From: Thysanoteuthis rhombus
Lineage: Eukaryota > Mollusca > Cephalopoda > Oegopsida > Thysanoteuthidae
NCBI GenBank assembly: GCA_963457665.1
Contig: OY735215.1
Coordinates: forward strand, 34,428,672-34,492,671
Length of the DNA stretch: 64,000 nucleotides
Direction of reading: 5' to 3'
Positions 11,742 through 23,503 of this stretch are shown here, piece by piece (the first letter of the stretch is position 1; each line of letters begins with the position of its first letter). The notes below the pieces were generated by a model, which ran no database searches, was not told where the DNA came from, and was given only the letters and a program-made list of their open reading frames with translations. The translations under genes were made by a program, and so were the position numbers.

Positions 11742-12011
11742 CAGTGGTCCCCAACCACTGGGCCACAGACTGGTACTGGGCTGCAAGGAGACAATATGAA
11801 ATGGCGATTATTCTTTTGTAAAAATTTATGTTCTTGGATCTTGATATAAAATTTATTAGAGAAACCTTTTTAGAAATGAAATTGAGTGTATTAGAAACTT
11901 CTGGATGACTTACAGTTGACTCATCACCTATATTCTAGTTGTTTAACACCTCTTTCCTTTGGCAGGTCTGCAAGAATATTGTCAATATTAAGCCGGTCTG
12001 GGGTACCCTTG
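11742..12011. mobile_element. hAT-like non-autonomous element, copy 1
   Basis: It starts CAGTGGTCCCCAACCACTGG, the kind of end seen in hAT/Charlie elements. It runs through GGCCACAGACTGGTACTGGG and TCTGCAAGAATATTGTCA. It aligns along its length with 13808-14095. The right terminal repeat is eroded. No transposase is encoded. Confidence 0.6.
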
Positions 12012-12364
12012 CATTAATATATTCAAACCAATAAATACCCTTATGCCTGATTATATATTTGGTGTTTATGAAGTCAGACAATACTTGGTCACCTATTTTG
12101 GATTATAAAGAAAAAAGAAACTATAAGCTGCAGGTGGTGAGTACAGTTCAGTGTTTATCAATGAGGTATTGTTGATATTGTGTATTCAAGATTACTTTAA
12201 TATTGCTTAGTTATTTGAATTCTTAGATGAAGTATCTTCATTATCAATTTTCTCCATTTTGTTGTTGCTTTTCATCACATCATCATCAAATACACTCTGC
12301 TCAGGCGCTCCCATGTTGTTGTCCATTTCTGGAACAATTCATGGAGACCTGATTTTTGTTTGTT

Positions 12365-12560
12365 GCAATTGTGGGTTTTTACAGACCCAGGCTGCTATCC
12401 CAACACCCAAGATAGACTGCTTTACAGGGCTTAAGAGCTCCAACTGCCAGGCTGTTTACCCATAGCTGGTGGGAGGAGTGAGTTCATGCTTTTCCCCGAG
12501 GGCATTAGTGGAAAGGAAATGTGAACGATCCAATTTTGTGTTCAGAACCCAGATTGCATT
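12365..12560 (-). mobile_element. tRNA-derived SINE (S1), partial
   Basis: The minus strand contains the S1 body: AATGCCCTCGGGGAAAAG, CATGAACTCACTCCTCC, ATGGGTAAACAGCCTGG. It is diverged, and the head region is not clear. Confidence 0.6.
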
Positions 12561-12819
12561 TAATATTCTGGGAGCTCACCTTACATGGATGACACCTTAA
12601 CCGATTTGGCCATAAAAGCCTACTTTAACAGTTGGTGGGTATTTGATAATGTGTGAGAGGTAAAAATTGTTACCGATTGGATTATTTTTTTTTTTTTTTT
12701 TCTTTTTCTTTTTAGATCTGCCATCATTATTTTGTCTGTCCTTTTGGGTTTTTTTTTTTTTTTTTTTTCCCTTTTTAATTTTCCTTGAGCAATCAATTAT
12801 AATCCACTTCCAGCTTGCT

Positions 12820-13150
12820 TGGCCCATTTAGGCTTCACCAGGGTCCCAGTAACCGTGCATTTCTCAAACACATTCACTACTCTTTTTTCAGCCACTCGCA
12901 ATGCTGGACAAAGGGTTAAACTTTCCCTGTCTAAACTCAGATTTCAGTCTCCTAGGATGGTCGCCAACCAAGGTTGAGAAGCTGATCCCGCTCAGCTATT
13001 TATCAATAGCTGAAAGGAGAGGAGATAGTTATGCCTTCGTTAAGGACATAAGTGTGAAGTGAATACATACTGTCTCAGCCAGACCTTGAAACTTGGTTTT
13101 TCGATTCCATTTTCTTTGACGCTAACCATTAAGCTATGTGCACCTTCTAA
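12820..13150 (-). mobile_element. tRNA-derived SINE (S1), near full length
   Basis: Read on the minus strand, the element starts at about 13145 with a tRNA-like head (AGCTTAATGGTTAGCG). It continues through the S1 body (GTGTTCACTTCACACTTATG-like, CATAACTATCTCCTCTCC) to the tail near 12830. It lies next to the copy at 12365-12560. Confidence 0.65.
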
Positions 13151-13807
13151 TTTCATTGGAGGAAAAATATTCAGATCCTATTTACAAAAATCAATTCAAA
13201 TAGGAACAAAATCATTACTGTCAGACAATCGACTAACAGAATTATATTAGAACAATGGTGTGCAAGCTAATGTGAACTATTTGTTATTGTTGTGAGTTTG
13301 ATACTTTCTCAGTGCCCAACTAATCTACTTCTGCCCTTGACTGAGCTGAACTTGGTGAATAGTTTTACTGAGTCTAAATTGATTTGGCGCAAGAACTCTA
13401 GTGTAGGAGCGCTCTATTCACTTCCTAGCCATTACTCTATAGCAAGATGCACAATAATCTTAGTAAATCTCTACATACCGATGACTGTTCTTTCGCACGA
13501 TCTAAGGGAAATAACTCCTGCTCTTGTAGGACTTTGAGAAGTTACTACTTTGCTAATTTAATGATTGATATTTTTGTTTTCCTTTCATTCAGCTGGTAAT
13601 AATGATATCATCCAGTAAAATTTGTAAGTATTGTTCTTATGGTATGAAAACCTATTTTTATTAATTCCACATGTGGATATCCGTGACAAGTTTTGATGTT
13701 GATCTTAATATCTACTAAGTATTATTACCTCAACACACAAAATTATCTATTCAATCTTAGTACATAACTCATTAAAAAATCAATTCTTTGAACTCGGTGT
13801 TCTATAA

Positions 13808-14095
13808 TTGTGGTTCTCAACCATCAGGCCACAGACTGGTACCAGTCCGTGGTCTGTTACCAGGCCGCTTTGAAGCAATATGATTTGATGTTAAAGTAAA
13901 AGCAAATTCATTCCGTTGGATTCCAATATTAAATTTGTTAGATAAACCTTTTCAGAATATATTTGAGTGAATTAGCCACATATGTGAATTAGCTGACTTA
14001 TCACCTATATTCCAATCAACATTCCAGTTCGTTGGTCGGTCCACAAGAATGTTGTCAGTATCAAACTAGTCAAAAAAAGGTATGGGATTCCTGCT
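13808..14095. mobile_element. hAT-like non-autonomous element, copy 2
   Basis: It parallels copy 1 at 11742: GTGGTTCTCAACCATCAGGC, CCACAGACTGGTACCAG, TTTGTTAGATAAACCTTTT, GACTTATCACCTATATTCCA, CACAAGAATGTTGTCAGTAT. The termini are eroded and no coding region is seen. Confidence 0.6.
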
Positions 14096-14554
14096 CTATG
14101 AAGAATCTCTCCTGATCCGCTGGCTGTGAAATGTCAAGAGCAATATACAATCTGACAAATCCATTTTTTTTTTTTTTCTTTTTTTTGCATTATACTTTGA
14201 AACATTATAACAGTGAATTGCCATTGCCCACAGTCAGGAGAGAGAGCGAGAACTATTTGCAGTGAAAGAGTTCCACCTGTCTCGGCCTTTGAAATCAAGG
14301 GCTTTGCTTCTGAGTCACAGTTGATTATACAGGAATTGAATCTTATCACTTTTAGTCAAATGTTCTTTACTCGTGTTATAGGCATGTATTTGCAAAGGGT
14401 TACCCATCCATCCATTTATTTACCTATCTTATATGTAATTATATATGCATATATAGATATTGTGTGTGTGTGTGTAATATACATGTATGATGTGGGTCCC
14501 ATGAATGAGAATGAATGTATTATCTTGAAGTAAATATTTGATTCGTTATTATAT

Positions 14555-14870
14555 ATTTGTTCATTCCCCGAGACTGCTTGTGGGGCATAGGGCTGCAGGC
14601 ACTCTGCTGTGATTTCAGTTTTACTCTTCTCCTTTACCCAGGCTTGGGATCAGCAAGGGCGACTGCCAAACTGTAGGATTTTTTCTGTCGTAATAACCTT
14701 CTCTTAGTTGGGCTGCCTTACTGCTATTTACTCATAACTGGGGGAGAAAGATTATGCCTTCCCCAAAGGCATTAATGCAGAAGAAACTCAAACTTAGTTC
14801 ACTGATCCTGTTTTCCATGCCAGTAAGTGTTAGGCCATGCTGCTCCACTGATTATTATACATCCTCGTCA
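14555..14870 (-). mobile_element. tRNA-derived SINE (S1)
   Basis: The minus strand shows the S1 body (AATGCCTTTGGGGAAGGC, TTATGAGTAAATAGCAGTAA, GGCAGCCCAACTAAGAGAAG). A tRNA-like head is expected near 14860, where the match is weak. Confidence 0.6.
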
Positions 14871-14934
14871 GCCTTTTAAAGTCCATCACTACACATAGAC
14901 CTTCCCCAAGATCTAATGTACCCCTCAATGAGCG

Positions 14935-15310
14935 TTGTGGCACTGACACCAACATCTCCTGACTTTGTCTAAATCATCATGCCGTCTTATTTTTTGCTGG
15001 CCACAATTTTGTATATGATCTCTTGGGATGCATGTTGTAAGTCGTGATGTTCAGTGGTTGTTTGACATTTTTGTAACCTGGCCTGCCCATTGCCATTTGA
15101 GTTTTCTAATAGATTTCATATCTCTGACTCGGATTTTCTCTCTTATATTCTGTACTGTCTTGTGGTCTCTCGATGTTGAGCAAGATCCTCTCATGTGCAT
15201 ATTGCATGGGTCTTATTTTGAGAGCCAGTCTTTTGGTTGGGTTCCATGTTTCAGCTCCATAGGTGACTATTGGGAAGATACATTGGTTGGAGATCCTTTT
15301 TCCCAAAACT
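14935..15310 (-). mobile_element. LINE 3' end, reverse orientation, copy 2
   Basis: An open stretch on the minus strand (15306-15106) reads SNQCIFPIVTYGAETWNPTK, then RLALKIRPMQYAHERILLNI, the end of an RTE/jockey-type reverse transcriptase. The sequence then matches 6610-7030 (complement) and 42490-42870 (same orientation). It is a fragment. Confidence 0.78.
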
Positions 15311-16360
15311 AATGGGATCTTTTTTTGTTCTTGATATTGAGTTTATGTTGAAAGCCTCCCAGATATCTACTTAGTCCAATTTGTTCTATCAAAATCATTT
15401 GGAAAAATTCTTGAACACTGACTACTTCTTTCTTCCCAATGTCCAATACACAACATGCAGATTAAGGGTTGAAACTAAAATTCAGTGCTTAACCATCTTC
15501 TCTTTTCTTTTTTTTTTTTTTTTCTTTTTTCCCCCAAGCCAATATTAGTTAGTTATGGTCATATTCTGCACTAACCGAGTGGTAGAGTTACAGTAAAGAC
15601 AGTGGGGATTACAAAAGGTCAGAAGTAAAATTAGCATTCAGTAGGGAGCCGTTATAGAGGCTGCTCACACCCTGTTCTCTCTCGTACACCCCAGTCTCCT
15701 GTACCTCCCCAGCCTCTGATGACCTAGCCTAACATACCACCTTCACCATTTTTAGGGTATAAGAATGCTCAAAAAATTTTCCTATGTAAATTGATAGTAA
15801 TTGCTTCTTTGCTTTCCACCATTTCGACTTACAAAAGGTTTTTTTTTTTTTTCATAGGAACACTCTATTTTCGAAGTGGGAGGGGCACCTGTATACCAAA
15901 TTCAAATTTGGCTTTTTTCCTGACCTATACATTTGATTAGGGCTGATGAATGGATTGACTGAAACATATTGCATGAGAAGAGATCAAATTGTTCGAACAA
16001 AAGTTGGAATGTTAATGACACTTCTCAAAGTTATAGACAATACATTTTCCTGGTTTTCAATATAAAGAAAAAAAAGTGGAGGGGTAAAAATGGGACCCAC
16101 TTCATGTGGTAGTGCATGCATGTGTTTGGTCTAACAGAATGTTTATAACATACTCACACTCACGCACGCATGCACACACAAGTATGAAAGATGGTATTGA
16201 TATTGATTGATATTTTAAAGACATCCAACTACAGAAACATTATTTTATCAATGATTATAAAATTCTGACAATCTTTAAATTTGTGCCTAGACACTGCACT
16301 TTTACATACCTAGCGATTACTATTGATCTTGCCTTCCTCTATATATGTATGTATAACTTT
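15311..16360. other. Gene-free stretch with short repeats
   Basis: I see no gene. The segment at about 15950-16045 (AAAAGTTGGAATGTTAATGA) is a repeat copy that also occurs at 17275-17383 plus 17847-17865, where it is split by a MITE. Confidence 0.45.
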
Positions 16361-16364
16361 AGTA

Positions 16365-16606
16365 CAGTAGACTTTTGTTATTATGGCACCCTTGGGGATG
16401 TAAGAGTGTCCTTATAACAGGTGAATTTTATACACAACATATTGATAATGAGGAACCAACAAGTACCGACAAAAATTATCTGAAGGGGTCACTAATTTTA
16501 GTTCTTGAGGTAAAATCTTTCTGTTCAGTTACTGCAAATGATAAGAATGTAACTGTACTGTTAGAACAGGTATGTCATTAAATAGTGCCATTACGAGAGT
16601 TCACTG
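16365..16606. mobile_element. Pogo/Tc1-type MITE with TA target duplication
   Basis: It begins TA|CAGTAGACTTTTGTTATTAT and ends in the imperfect complement, GCCATTACGAGAGTTCACTG|TA. A TA duplication and CAGT..ACTG ends fit pogo/Tc1 superfamily MITEs. A related element lies at 27077-27264. No transposase is encoded. Confidence 0.6.
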
Positions 16607-17383
16607 TAGTATGCCAAAAAATAATTTCTCTATTTGGGTGTAAAGAAATTAAATTCAGTCATAAATCAACAGGTCCAATAGTATTGATTTAGTGCATAAG
16701 ATCACTGTCTAGGTTCAAATTCTAATGAAGTTATTGAGTGACCATTAACGATATACATTTGTGTTTCTGGTGTTGAAGAGTTGATATACTTGTTAGTCAA
16801 TTGTACAGTAATCAATGATGGATATTTTTTCAGAAAATTGATGTTTTTCTCTTTGATTGCATATAGATGATAATTTTTAAATAAACTGTCAATTAGTATA
16901 TTTTTTAAAAGAAGCAAATTTTTATCTTGAAAGTTGATTAAAAATTTAGATTATCTTGCAAAAATTTAAACCAGGGAGAAACCGAATCTTACACCAATTC
17001 AATTGATTGTACCTAATTTCTATTTATTATGAAATTTTCTATGAAATTTTTTGAATTCAAGACAAGACAGTGCACTACATTTTCGGTCTGATATCTGTAC
17101 ATATTATCTTATTGAAAACAATACTTCTGTAGGATTCTTTTGAACAAAAAAAAATTACTGAACTGAACTGATCTTCCAGCTTCTGTTCAGACAATTGAAT
17201 CTCTTCTTTCCATTCTTAATGTTGTCAACACAATGTTTTAGCCAATCCATTTTGTGGTCATTAATAAACCAACTGGCTGAAGAATAGATCAGCTGAAATA
17301 TGTTGACATCATGGATGGGAATAAGAGTTTCAATCTTCTGAATAAAAGTTGAAATGTTAATGACTCTTTTCTAAGTTATTGAT

Positions 17384-17846
17384 CAGGGCTTCTCAAAGAA
17401 GGGGTTGGGGCCCTTTGGTGAGTCCCGTAAAGACCATTAGGGATTGCAGGAATATTTGAAAGAATGTCTAATTGATGAGGGATTTTCTTTTCTTTTTATT
17501 TTTTTTTCTTTTCCTCCAATCTCTACTCAAAAATTTACTCCTGGTGCTTTTTGCAATATGGCTCAATGCTATCCCTATTTCTTTATTTTATTTTTTATTT
17601 CCATCTTCATTACGTTCTTGGTAATTTATTTTCAAAAATATATAAATTTTTTTTCTGTAATAAATGCTGTAAAACTTATAAATACATTGCAATTATTGAA
17701 GATTTTTTTTTTGTTTTTATTTGTTTCTACATTCAAAGACAAATATGTAGTCTCGGTACGTAGTGATTTTAAAACATGAGTGAGGGATTGTGGAAAATTT
17801 GTCTCATAAAAAGGGGTCAGGAGTGAAAAAAGTTTGAGAAGCCCTA
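17384..17846. mobile_element. hAT-type MITE with 8-bp target duplication
   Basis: The ends are CAGGGCTTCTCAAAG (17384) and its complement TTTGAGAAGCCCTA (to 17846). The flanking octamers TTATTGAT (17376-17383) and TTATAGAC (17847-17854) agree at 6 of 8 positions. A related uninterrupted repeat at 16031-16038 reads TTATAGAC, the pre-insertion site. The T-rich interior codes for nothing recognisable. Confidence 0.75.
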
Positions 17847-17854
17847 TTATAGAC

Positions 17855-20425
17855 AATACTGAACTGATCTGATTCATTTTCTCACCTGACAGTGTCTTGA
17901 TTGATTCCCCACCCCCAACACATTTTTTTATAAATTGTTACTTTTCTTTGCCTTTTTGTACTGTTTGTATTTTTAAAAAAATGAAATAAAATAAATTCTA
18001 TTTAAACAGAATTCTTAGAATATTTTTAAATTGTCTCCAACTGGAGAAAAATTCACTTGGAACATTTTAATCAAAGGTTTTTGGATCTTTGTAATCAAAT
18101 TTTTTTTCTCTATTTGCAGGTTTAAAAATTATTACTTCAATAAATTCTATTTTCCACATTATATTCTTTGAAAAAAAAGAATAGAAAAATCAACTGTAGT
18201 TTTTGCTTTTTTTGTTATTTCCTTTTTATTCTATTTAACTACCATTATTTGTGCTAAATTCTTTTTCTTTTCTTTCATTTTCTTAATAACTTTTCATCCA
18301 AGTGAATGAAGCTTGGGTATTGATCAAAGCCTATACTTCTCTTTATGATTTTGTCGTCCATTAAAATTCTATATACACCTAAACTACAGAACTGAATTTA
18401 AAAAAAAAAATATTTATGCAAATGTAACACTACCCTACAAATGTCACAAATTACAGAAATGGTATTCGCCCCATTTTGTTACGAAAAAAAAAAAAACAGC
18501 CAAAAACGTTAACACTGAATTCATTTAATGACCCTTTGGCTACTGCAATCAAAATTTTATTTCAGAATGCATTGAATATTTTGTAATAAAATGAGCAAGC
18601 CAAAAAATTAACACCCACCAAAAACTTGACTAAAAGCGACATGTCAAAACGTCTGAAAGTTGTAACCTATCAATTTTTATTGTAATAATCTATGTGTTAT
18701 TAATAAGAAAGATTATTGAAAATTATCAACTAAGAATTATTTGTGTGGACAATATAAAACTGGATATAATCTGGGTTAAAAACTTATTTACATTCACAAA
18801 CCAATTAAAGATGAGAATCTTAATTTGGAAAATGTTGACCAATTTACACATACATTTTGATATTTCACTAAAAATACACTTATGAGCCTATTTCAATAAA
18901 AATTTGGTATGTATTCAATTTTGAATTGATTTTTTTTTTTTTTATGAATTGCGTATTTCATAAGGCAAATTCTTGGAAATATTCTATTTCAAGTCATGTC
19001 AAAAATATCAACATCTCTATGAATATATATCCCAAGGAAAATCAAATCTGTTGAAATTTCAATCGATACTGGAGACTATTTTTGTTATATTGGCCCTAAA
19101 TTGGAAAAAAAAGAAATGCCATTAAACAGATTTTTTTTCTTTTTTCTTTTCTTTTTTTTTTTTTTTTTTTCTCTTTGGAAGTGCACACTTAGGTTTTGCC
19201 TAGGAAAAGAAAAAAATTTAATAGCTTTTTAAGAATTGTCATCAAATTATTTGTTTATACTACGTGCATGCTTTTGAAACATTTATATTCAGAACAAACT
19301 GTTTTACTTATCAATAAATATTAAGTTTTACAAACTTTAATGAAACTAAAATAAAATTAATTTTTATTATTTTTTGTTTAATAACATACACTGTTTCATC
19401 AAGTATGGTTTATGGCTAATATTTTACCAAAATCCAGTCAATTGATCTTTAAATTTAATAATTTTCTTTGAATAAAATTTTTTAGATCAATTCTATTCAT
19501 GAAAGAATTTTAAAACTTAACTTCATAAGTTTCATTTTATATCCCTATAACTTATAACCATTGTCAAAATCAACTACAGATGCACAAAAGGGCACTAATA
19601 TTTATAAAAAGCACTTTTGCCACTATGTAGTGAAGGTGGTTCCCATCAAAAATTTCAAAGTTTCACACACTTATTCAAAAAAGGTGCAGGAATAAAACAA
19701 TGAAAGAAAAACAGCATCTGTATTAGACACCATTATCCACTGTAATCCAGATAGCGAGAAATGATATTAATATTTAAGTAGATGTGCTATCAAACTGATG
19801 TTTGTGAGTGGCCAAGCGAAAATTTCCTGTTCCTTTTTGTGTGTCTATAGTCAATTTCTAAATGGTTAAAAGTTGTGGGTAGAAAAACACAAGTACTTCC
19901 GTCATTTGGGGGGGGGGAGCTGAAAATCAAATTAAATTTTTTTGTGCTCCCCTTATTTGCATCTTTCTTCCTTCTTTTTTTTTTTTTCTTTTTTTTTTTA
20001 TTCCAATTATTACAGTGAATAATGTTTAGCTGATAATGGCCCAAACAGGAATCTGTCACTTTCTGTGCTTTGAAAATTTTTTCCCCCAGTTGTGAAGATT
20101 GAAACAAACTGTTCAAGTTTTACTTTCAAACAAATGGGGTATGAGAAGGTCATTCTCTACCCCATAAAATACATATTCAAGGATGAACCCTACAGTCCTG
20201 ACTTCAATGCAATCAGCAAGGCAGTTGTATCAAATTCTTCAGAGAAGGGAATCTGTATTAAAATATTTCATAAACAAGCTGAGCATCACTTGTATCATAC
20301 AATTGATTGTGTTTAACCATATTAAATATTATGTCTTGCCCAAAGAATTTCACTTAGCCACTTACAAATACCAGTTCAAGTGCATATCTACTTCATATAT
20401 AATCTTGAAAGAATTTTTACTCTGA
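17855..20425. other. Gene-free AT-rich stretch
   Basis: I find no gene I can name. Homopolymer T tracts lie near 18925-18940, 19130-19170 and 19975-20000. Two overlapping ORFs at 20092-20425 were inspected and not recognised. Confidence 0.4.
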
Positions 20426-20429
20426 ACTG

Positions 20430-20775
20430 ATTTACATGGATTATGGAGATAAAGCATCCCATCACTTAAGAGACATTCCTCGATCAAGTATGATGGCCAG
20501 CGACCAAGTCCTGGTTTCTGTTACATGTGTTGGTTGAATTATCCTCGTAAGTCTCAAGTCTGGTCGAGACTAGAATTTTACACCTACAATTACCACCCCC
20601 TTGGCAGGATGCAAGTCCACCATCGAGATACCTCTACCCAAAACACTCTAAATAGAGTGTCCTCAATTAGTTGCTGAGTACACAGAGAAATTTGTCCTAA
20701 TGAGTTTTTCACACTTTTAACTCATACAGGGAATCAAACAGACATGCTAACCAGTACACTATCTGAGTAGACTAC
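20430..20775 (-). mobile_element. tRNA-derived SINE (family S2)
   Basis: On the minus strand, a tRNA-like head near 20772-20725 reads GATAGTGTACTGGTTAGC, then GTTTGATTCCC. This has the spacing and look of pol III A and B boxes. A non-coding body runs down to about 20430. Confidence 0.6.
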
Positions 20776-20879
20776 ATGGATTATAATAAAAATGATAGTG
20801 GTGGATGATTTTCCATGATTGAAAGGATTATAGAGGTTATCAACATTCAAAACAGATTAAGCAAATAGAGTTTAAGTTT

Positions 20880-21090
20880 TGAATGAGGCGGCTAACAATT
20901 ATTTTGCTCTAATGCCCTTGGAAAAAGCATGGGTCCACTTTACATCCCCAAACTATGGATTAATATCAGGGCAGCTGGAGCCCTGTTGAGCTGTCCATCT
21001 CCATAAATCCTACTTGCTACTGAAATTGCAATACAGACATATGATCCACAGAGAATCAAGTTATGTACCCATTGATTTTTTCACATTCGT
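20880..21090 (+). mobile_element. tRNA-derived SINE (S1), partial
   Basis: The plus strand contains CTCTAATGCCCTTGGAAAAA, GCATGGGTCCACTT and ATATCAGGGCAGCTGGAGCC, the S1 body. The head is missing or diverged. Confidence 0.55.
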
Positions 21091-21774
21091 AGTACTTGGT
21101 AGTCTAAAAATTTTGTTCTGTTTTACAATTGGTTCTCAATACATTCAAAATGGCTGGACAGACCTTGCAACGTAATCTGCTAGATAACATTGGTGAAATC
21201 AAGTTTTCAGAAGATTGGAAAGGGAGTCTGTATAGTTTTGCTGTGACTTGGCCAAATTCATTTCTGAATTCTGATATTGCAAAGGATTTCACTGAAAAGT
21301 AATCATTTGATGTCCCTGTTTTCTATCATGACATCAGAAAATTGAAACTTGACACCAACTTTGCTACATCTGCACAGACTTGCTTATCTTATTGTATCTT
21401 AGTTTTCCTTATATAAATTAAATAGAACAAGAAATTCTATATGAGCTCAATAATGATTTATCACTTGTATTCAGCTTTATATTACCAGTCTTTAATGTTC
21501 ATCTCAACTCATTCAGTAGCAAGTAGGTATGCTTTAAATTTCATAACCATTATTAACATGCAGGCAATTTTGAATACATAATGAGGACACGTGACCATTA
21601 TATTTGCCAGAAATTGAATCCATGTCTTGTAATCTTTGAAATGATGTATGACTTCCCAGGATTTCTTGAAAAATGAGAAAACGTAAACCAATCCATTATG
21701 TATTTGCTTTGTAACCTATAAAAAAAATCCAGGCCATAATGAATTAAAGGAGGTCTGGATTAAGATAATCACTC

Positions 21775-22070
21775 AGTTTAGTATGGCATGAGGCCAAGTG
21801 CTTTGAGGTAGAAGATTGTGCTGTACCAATCTACCAAGCTGAAAGGGCTTATTTGTCTTGGAATCTTGGCTTTTACCTGGGGTCCAGTATCGGTGCAGTA
21901 GAAAATATACAAAAACTTCAGTCACCATGCACACCCTTTGAGGATACTTACTATCTTCAGCTTACATGGGTACAAGACCATAATACTTTAGCATCAAGTG
22001 AAGTTCAAACTCACTAGCTAGGCTCTGATAGACTATACAGCTAACCACTGTTCTGCAATTGTCGGCCGGG
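21775..22070 (-). mobile_element. tRNA-derived SINE (S2-like)
   Basis: The minus-strand head near 22060-22000 reads AGAACAGTGGTTAGCTG, then GAGTTTGAACTTCAC, resembling A and B boxes. The body continues to about 21780. Confidence 0.5.
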
Positions 22071-22259
22071 AGTGGATTTAGTTGTATGAAGAGTGTGAAA
22101 TGAAAAGGCAATGTTTTGTTGTACAAAAAGTAATTTATTGTATTTAAATTTCTGACAGTCTTTTATTGAAAATATACCTCACAAAAGGAAGAAATAACAA
22201 GGGTGGGAATAAAATGTGAGATTGGATACCTGTATATATGAATAAGTAATGAATTTAAA

Positions 22260-22661
22260 TCTGGGCAAAAAGTCACACAGCTTGTGTACTGTGTGATTGT
22301 CACATTCACAATGACTGAGCCACCCCATTCCTCACATGTTGTGCAAGGGCTTCTAGGCAAAACATTACATCACCCAGATCTGTCAACCACCCCTTCTACA
22401 GTCCAAATTTGGCTGCCTGTGGCTCTTGGCTTTTTCCAAACCTAAAATCGTTGAAAGGAAGCAGATATCAGACGGTGGACGAGATTAAGGAGAACAGGAC
22501 AAGGCAGCTGAAAGAGGATCTTACAGAATGTTGTGAAAAATGGAAGGGACACTGGAATAAGTATGTGAGATCCCAAGGAGAGAACTTTGAAGTGGTCTAA
22601 GGTGACATTGCACTAGGTGGGCTATTTTTCCGTTATTAAACAGCTGGATACTTTCCAGATA
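22260..22661 (+). mobile_element. Mariner transposase C-terminus, best preserved copy
   Basis: The plus strand reads PNLAACGSWLFPNLKSLKG, RYQTVDEIKENRTRQL, then CCEKWKGHWNKYVRSQGENF and a stop at 22600. This is the usual end of mariner transposases (EKWKxRWxKCVxxQGEYFE). The motif Asp is replaced by Asn (PNLA), as in the 5790 copy. The 3' end contains CTGGATACTTTCCAG, matching the TIR of that copy. The 5' half is missing or unreadable. Confidence 0.8.
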
Positions 22662-22665
22662 GACT

Positions 22666-23108
22666 TTGTATAGCAATAAGAACTGTAGAATCTACTTGAG
22701 AATTATTTATGTTTTAGCCTGCACATTTTCTCAACATCACATGTCTGTTGCATCACATATACTATTTACATCATCAGGCAACACAATTACAATTTCCATT
22801 TTAACTCTTAAATTCATATCAGAAAATTTAAATCATGATTTCAAGGGAAATAATAACAGATAAAAATTACCTCCCTTCATCTTCAGGTGAATTTTAAAAT
22901 TCATTTTTTCATCTATCTGTTATAATTTTAACAATCTTCATTTCTGCCACAAGAGTTCCACTGTCAATTAGGAGTGGTATTGAACAGTTGAAATGTTCGA
23001 GTGCACAACTTTCATTGACCTCTGCTTTTAGTGCACATGCAAAATAGATTTACTTGATCCACTGGAAAGTTGTTACAGCAGATTTTATGACATTAAGGAG
23101 ATCAATCT
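22666..23108. other. 3' flank of THAP gene
   Basis: I see no gene. A stretch at about 22865-22990 (GAGTTCCACTGTCAATTA) resembles 49310-49430 and is probably a low-copy repeat. No clear canonical poly(A) signal for the THAP gene is visible in the first few hundred bases. Confidence 0.4.
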
Positions 23109-23503
23109 TTACACTGGTCGGGTTTCAGTTGAATAGAAAGGGAGACTGACAACTGTGCTCAAATAACCACATACTAGAGAACACATCTTTAATGCCTTTT
23201 GCATTGCCTCAAACGTAGTCTCTTTAGTTTCTAGATTCTCTAACTGCTTAATCTGATCAGTGCCCATGAATTTTGAAATCCAGTGACGAAGACTACGCAG
23301 AGGGCCTAACTGCTTTCTTAGTTTTTGATTTTCAAGTCTCAGTTTGCGAGATTTTCGCTTTTCTTCATTTAATTTCTTCTGGAGATGGTACGCCGAGAAG
23401 TGTTTGTTGTGAAACCTGTTCCTGCCACGAGTAGGTTGATCTTTTTTCTCGGCAATAGACTTGACATTTTCTCTCATCAGTTGACTTCGACTAGATGTGG
23501 GAT
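23109..23503 (-). CDS. THAP gene exon 3 (coiled coil and C-terminus)
   Basis: The acceptor is TTTTTTATAG, and the split codon makes Tyr517. The exon encodes 130 further residues and ends in TAA at 23111-23109. It contains the coiled-coil-like stretch (KKLNEEKRKSRKLRLENQK) and an aromatic/hydrophobic end (CGYLSTVVSLPFYSTETRPV). Confidence 0.88.

Noticed and set aside
14213..14533. 106-codon ORF MNCHCPQSGERARTICSERV
   Set aside because: It opens at a non-ATG codon, and it runs into simple TG repeats and low-complexity sequence with no family resemblance.
20092..20425. Overlapping ORFs reading MGYEKVILYPIKYIFKDEPY and similar
   Set aside because: They look mildly protein-like, but I recognise no family, the frames overlap, and no splice sites or partner exons are evident. 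The 20092 frame opens at a non-ATG codon.
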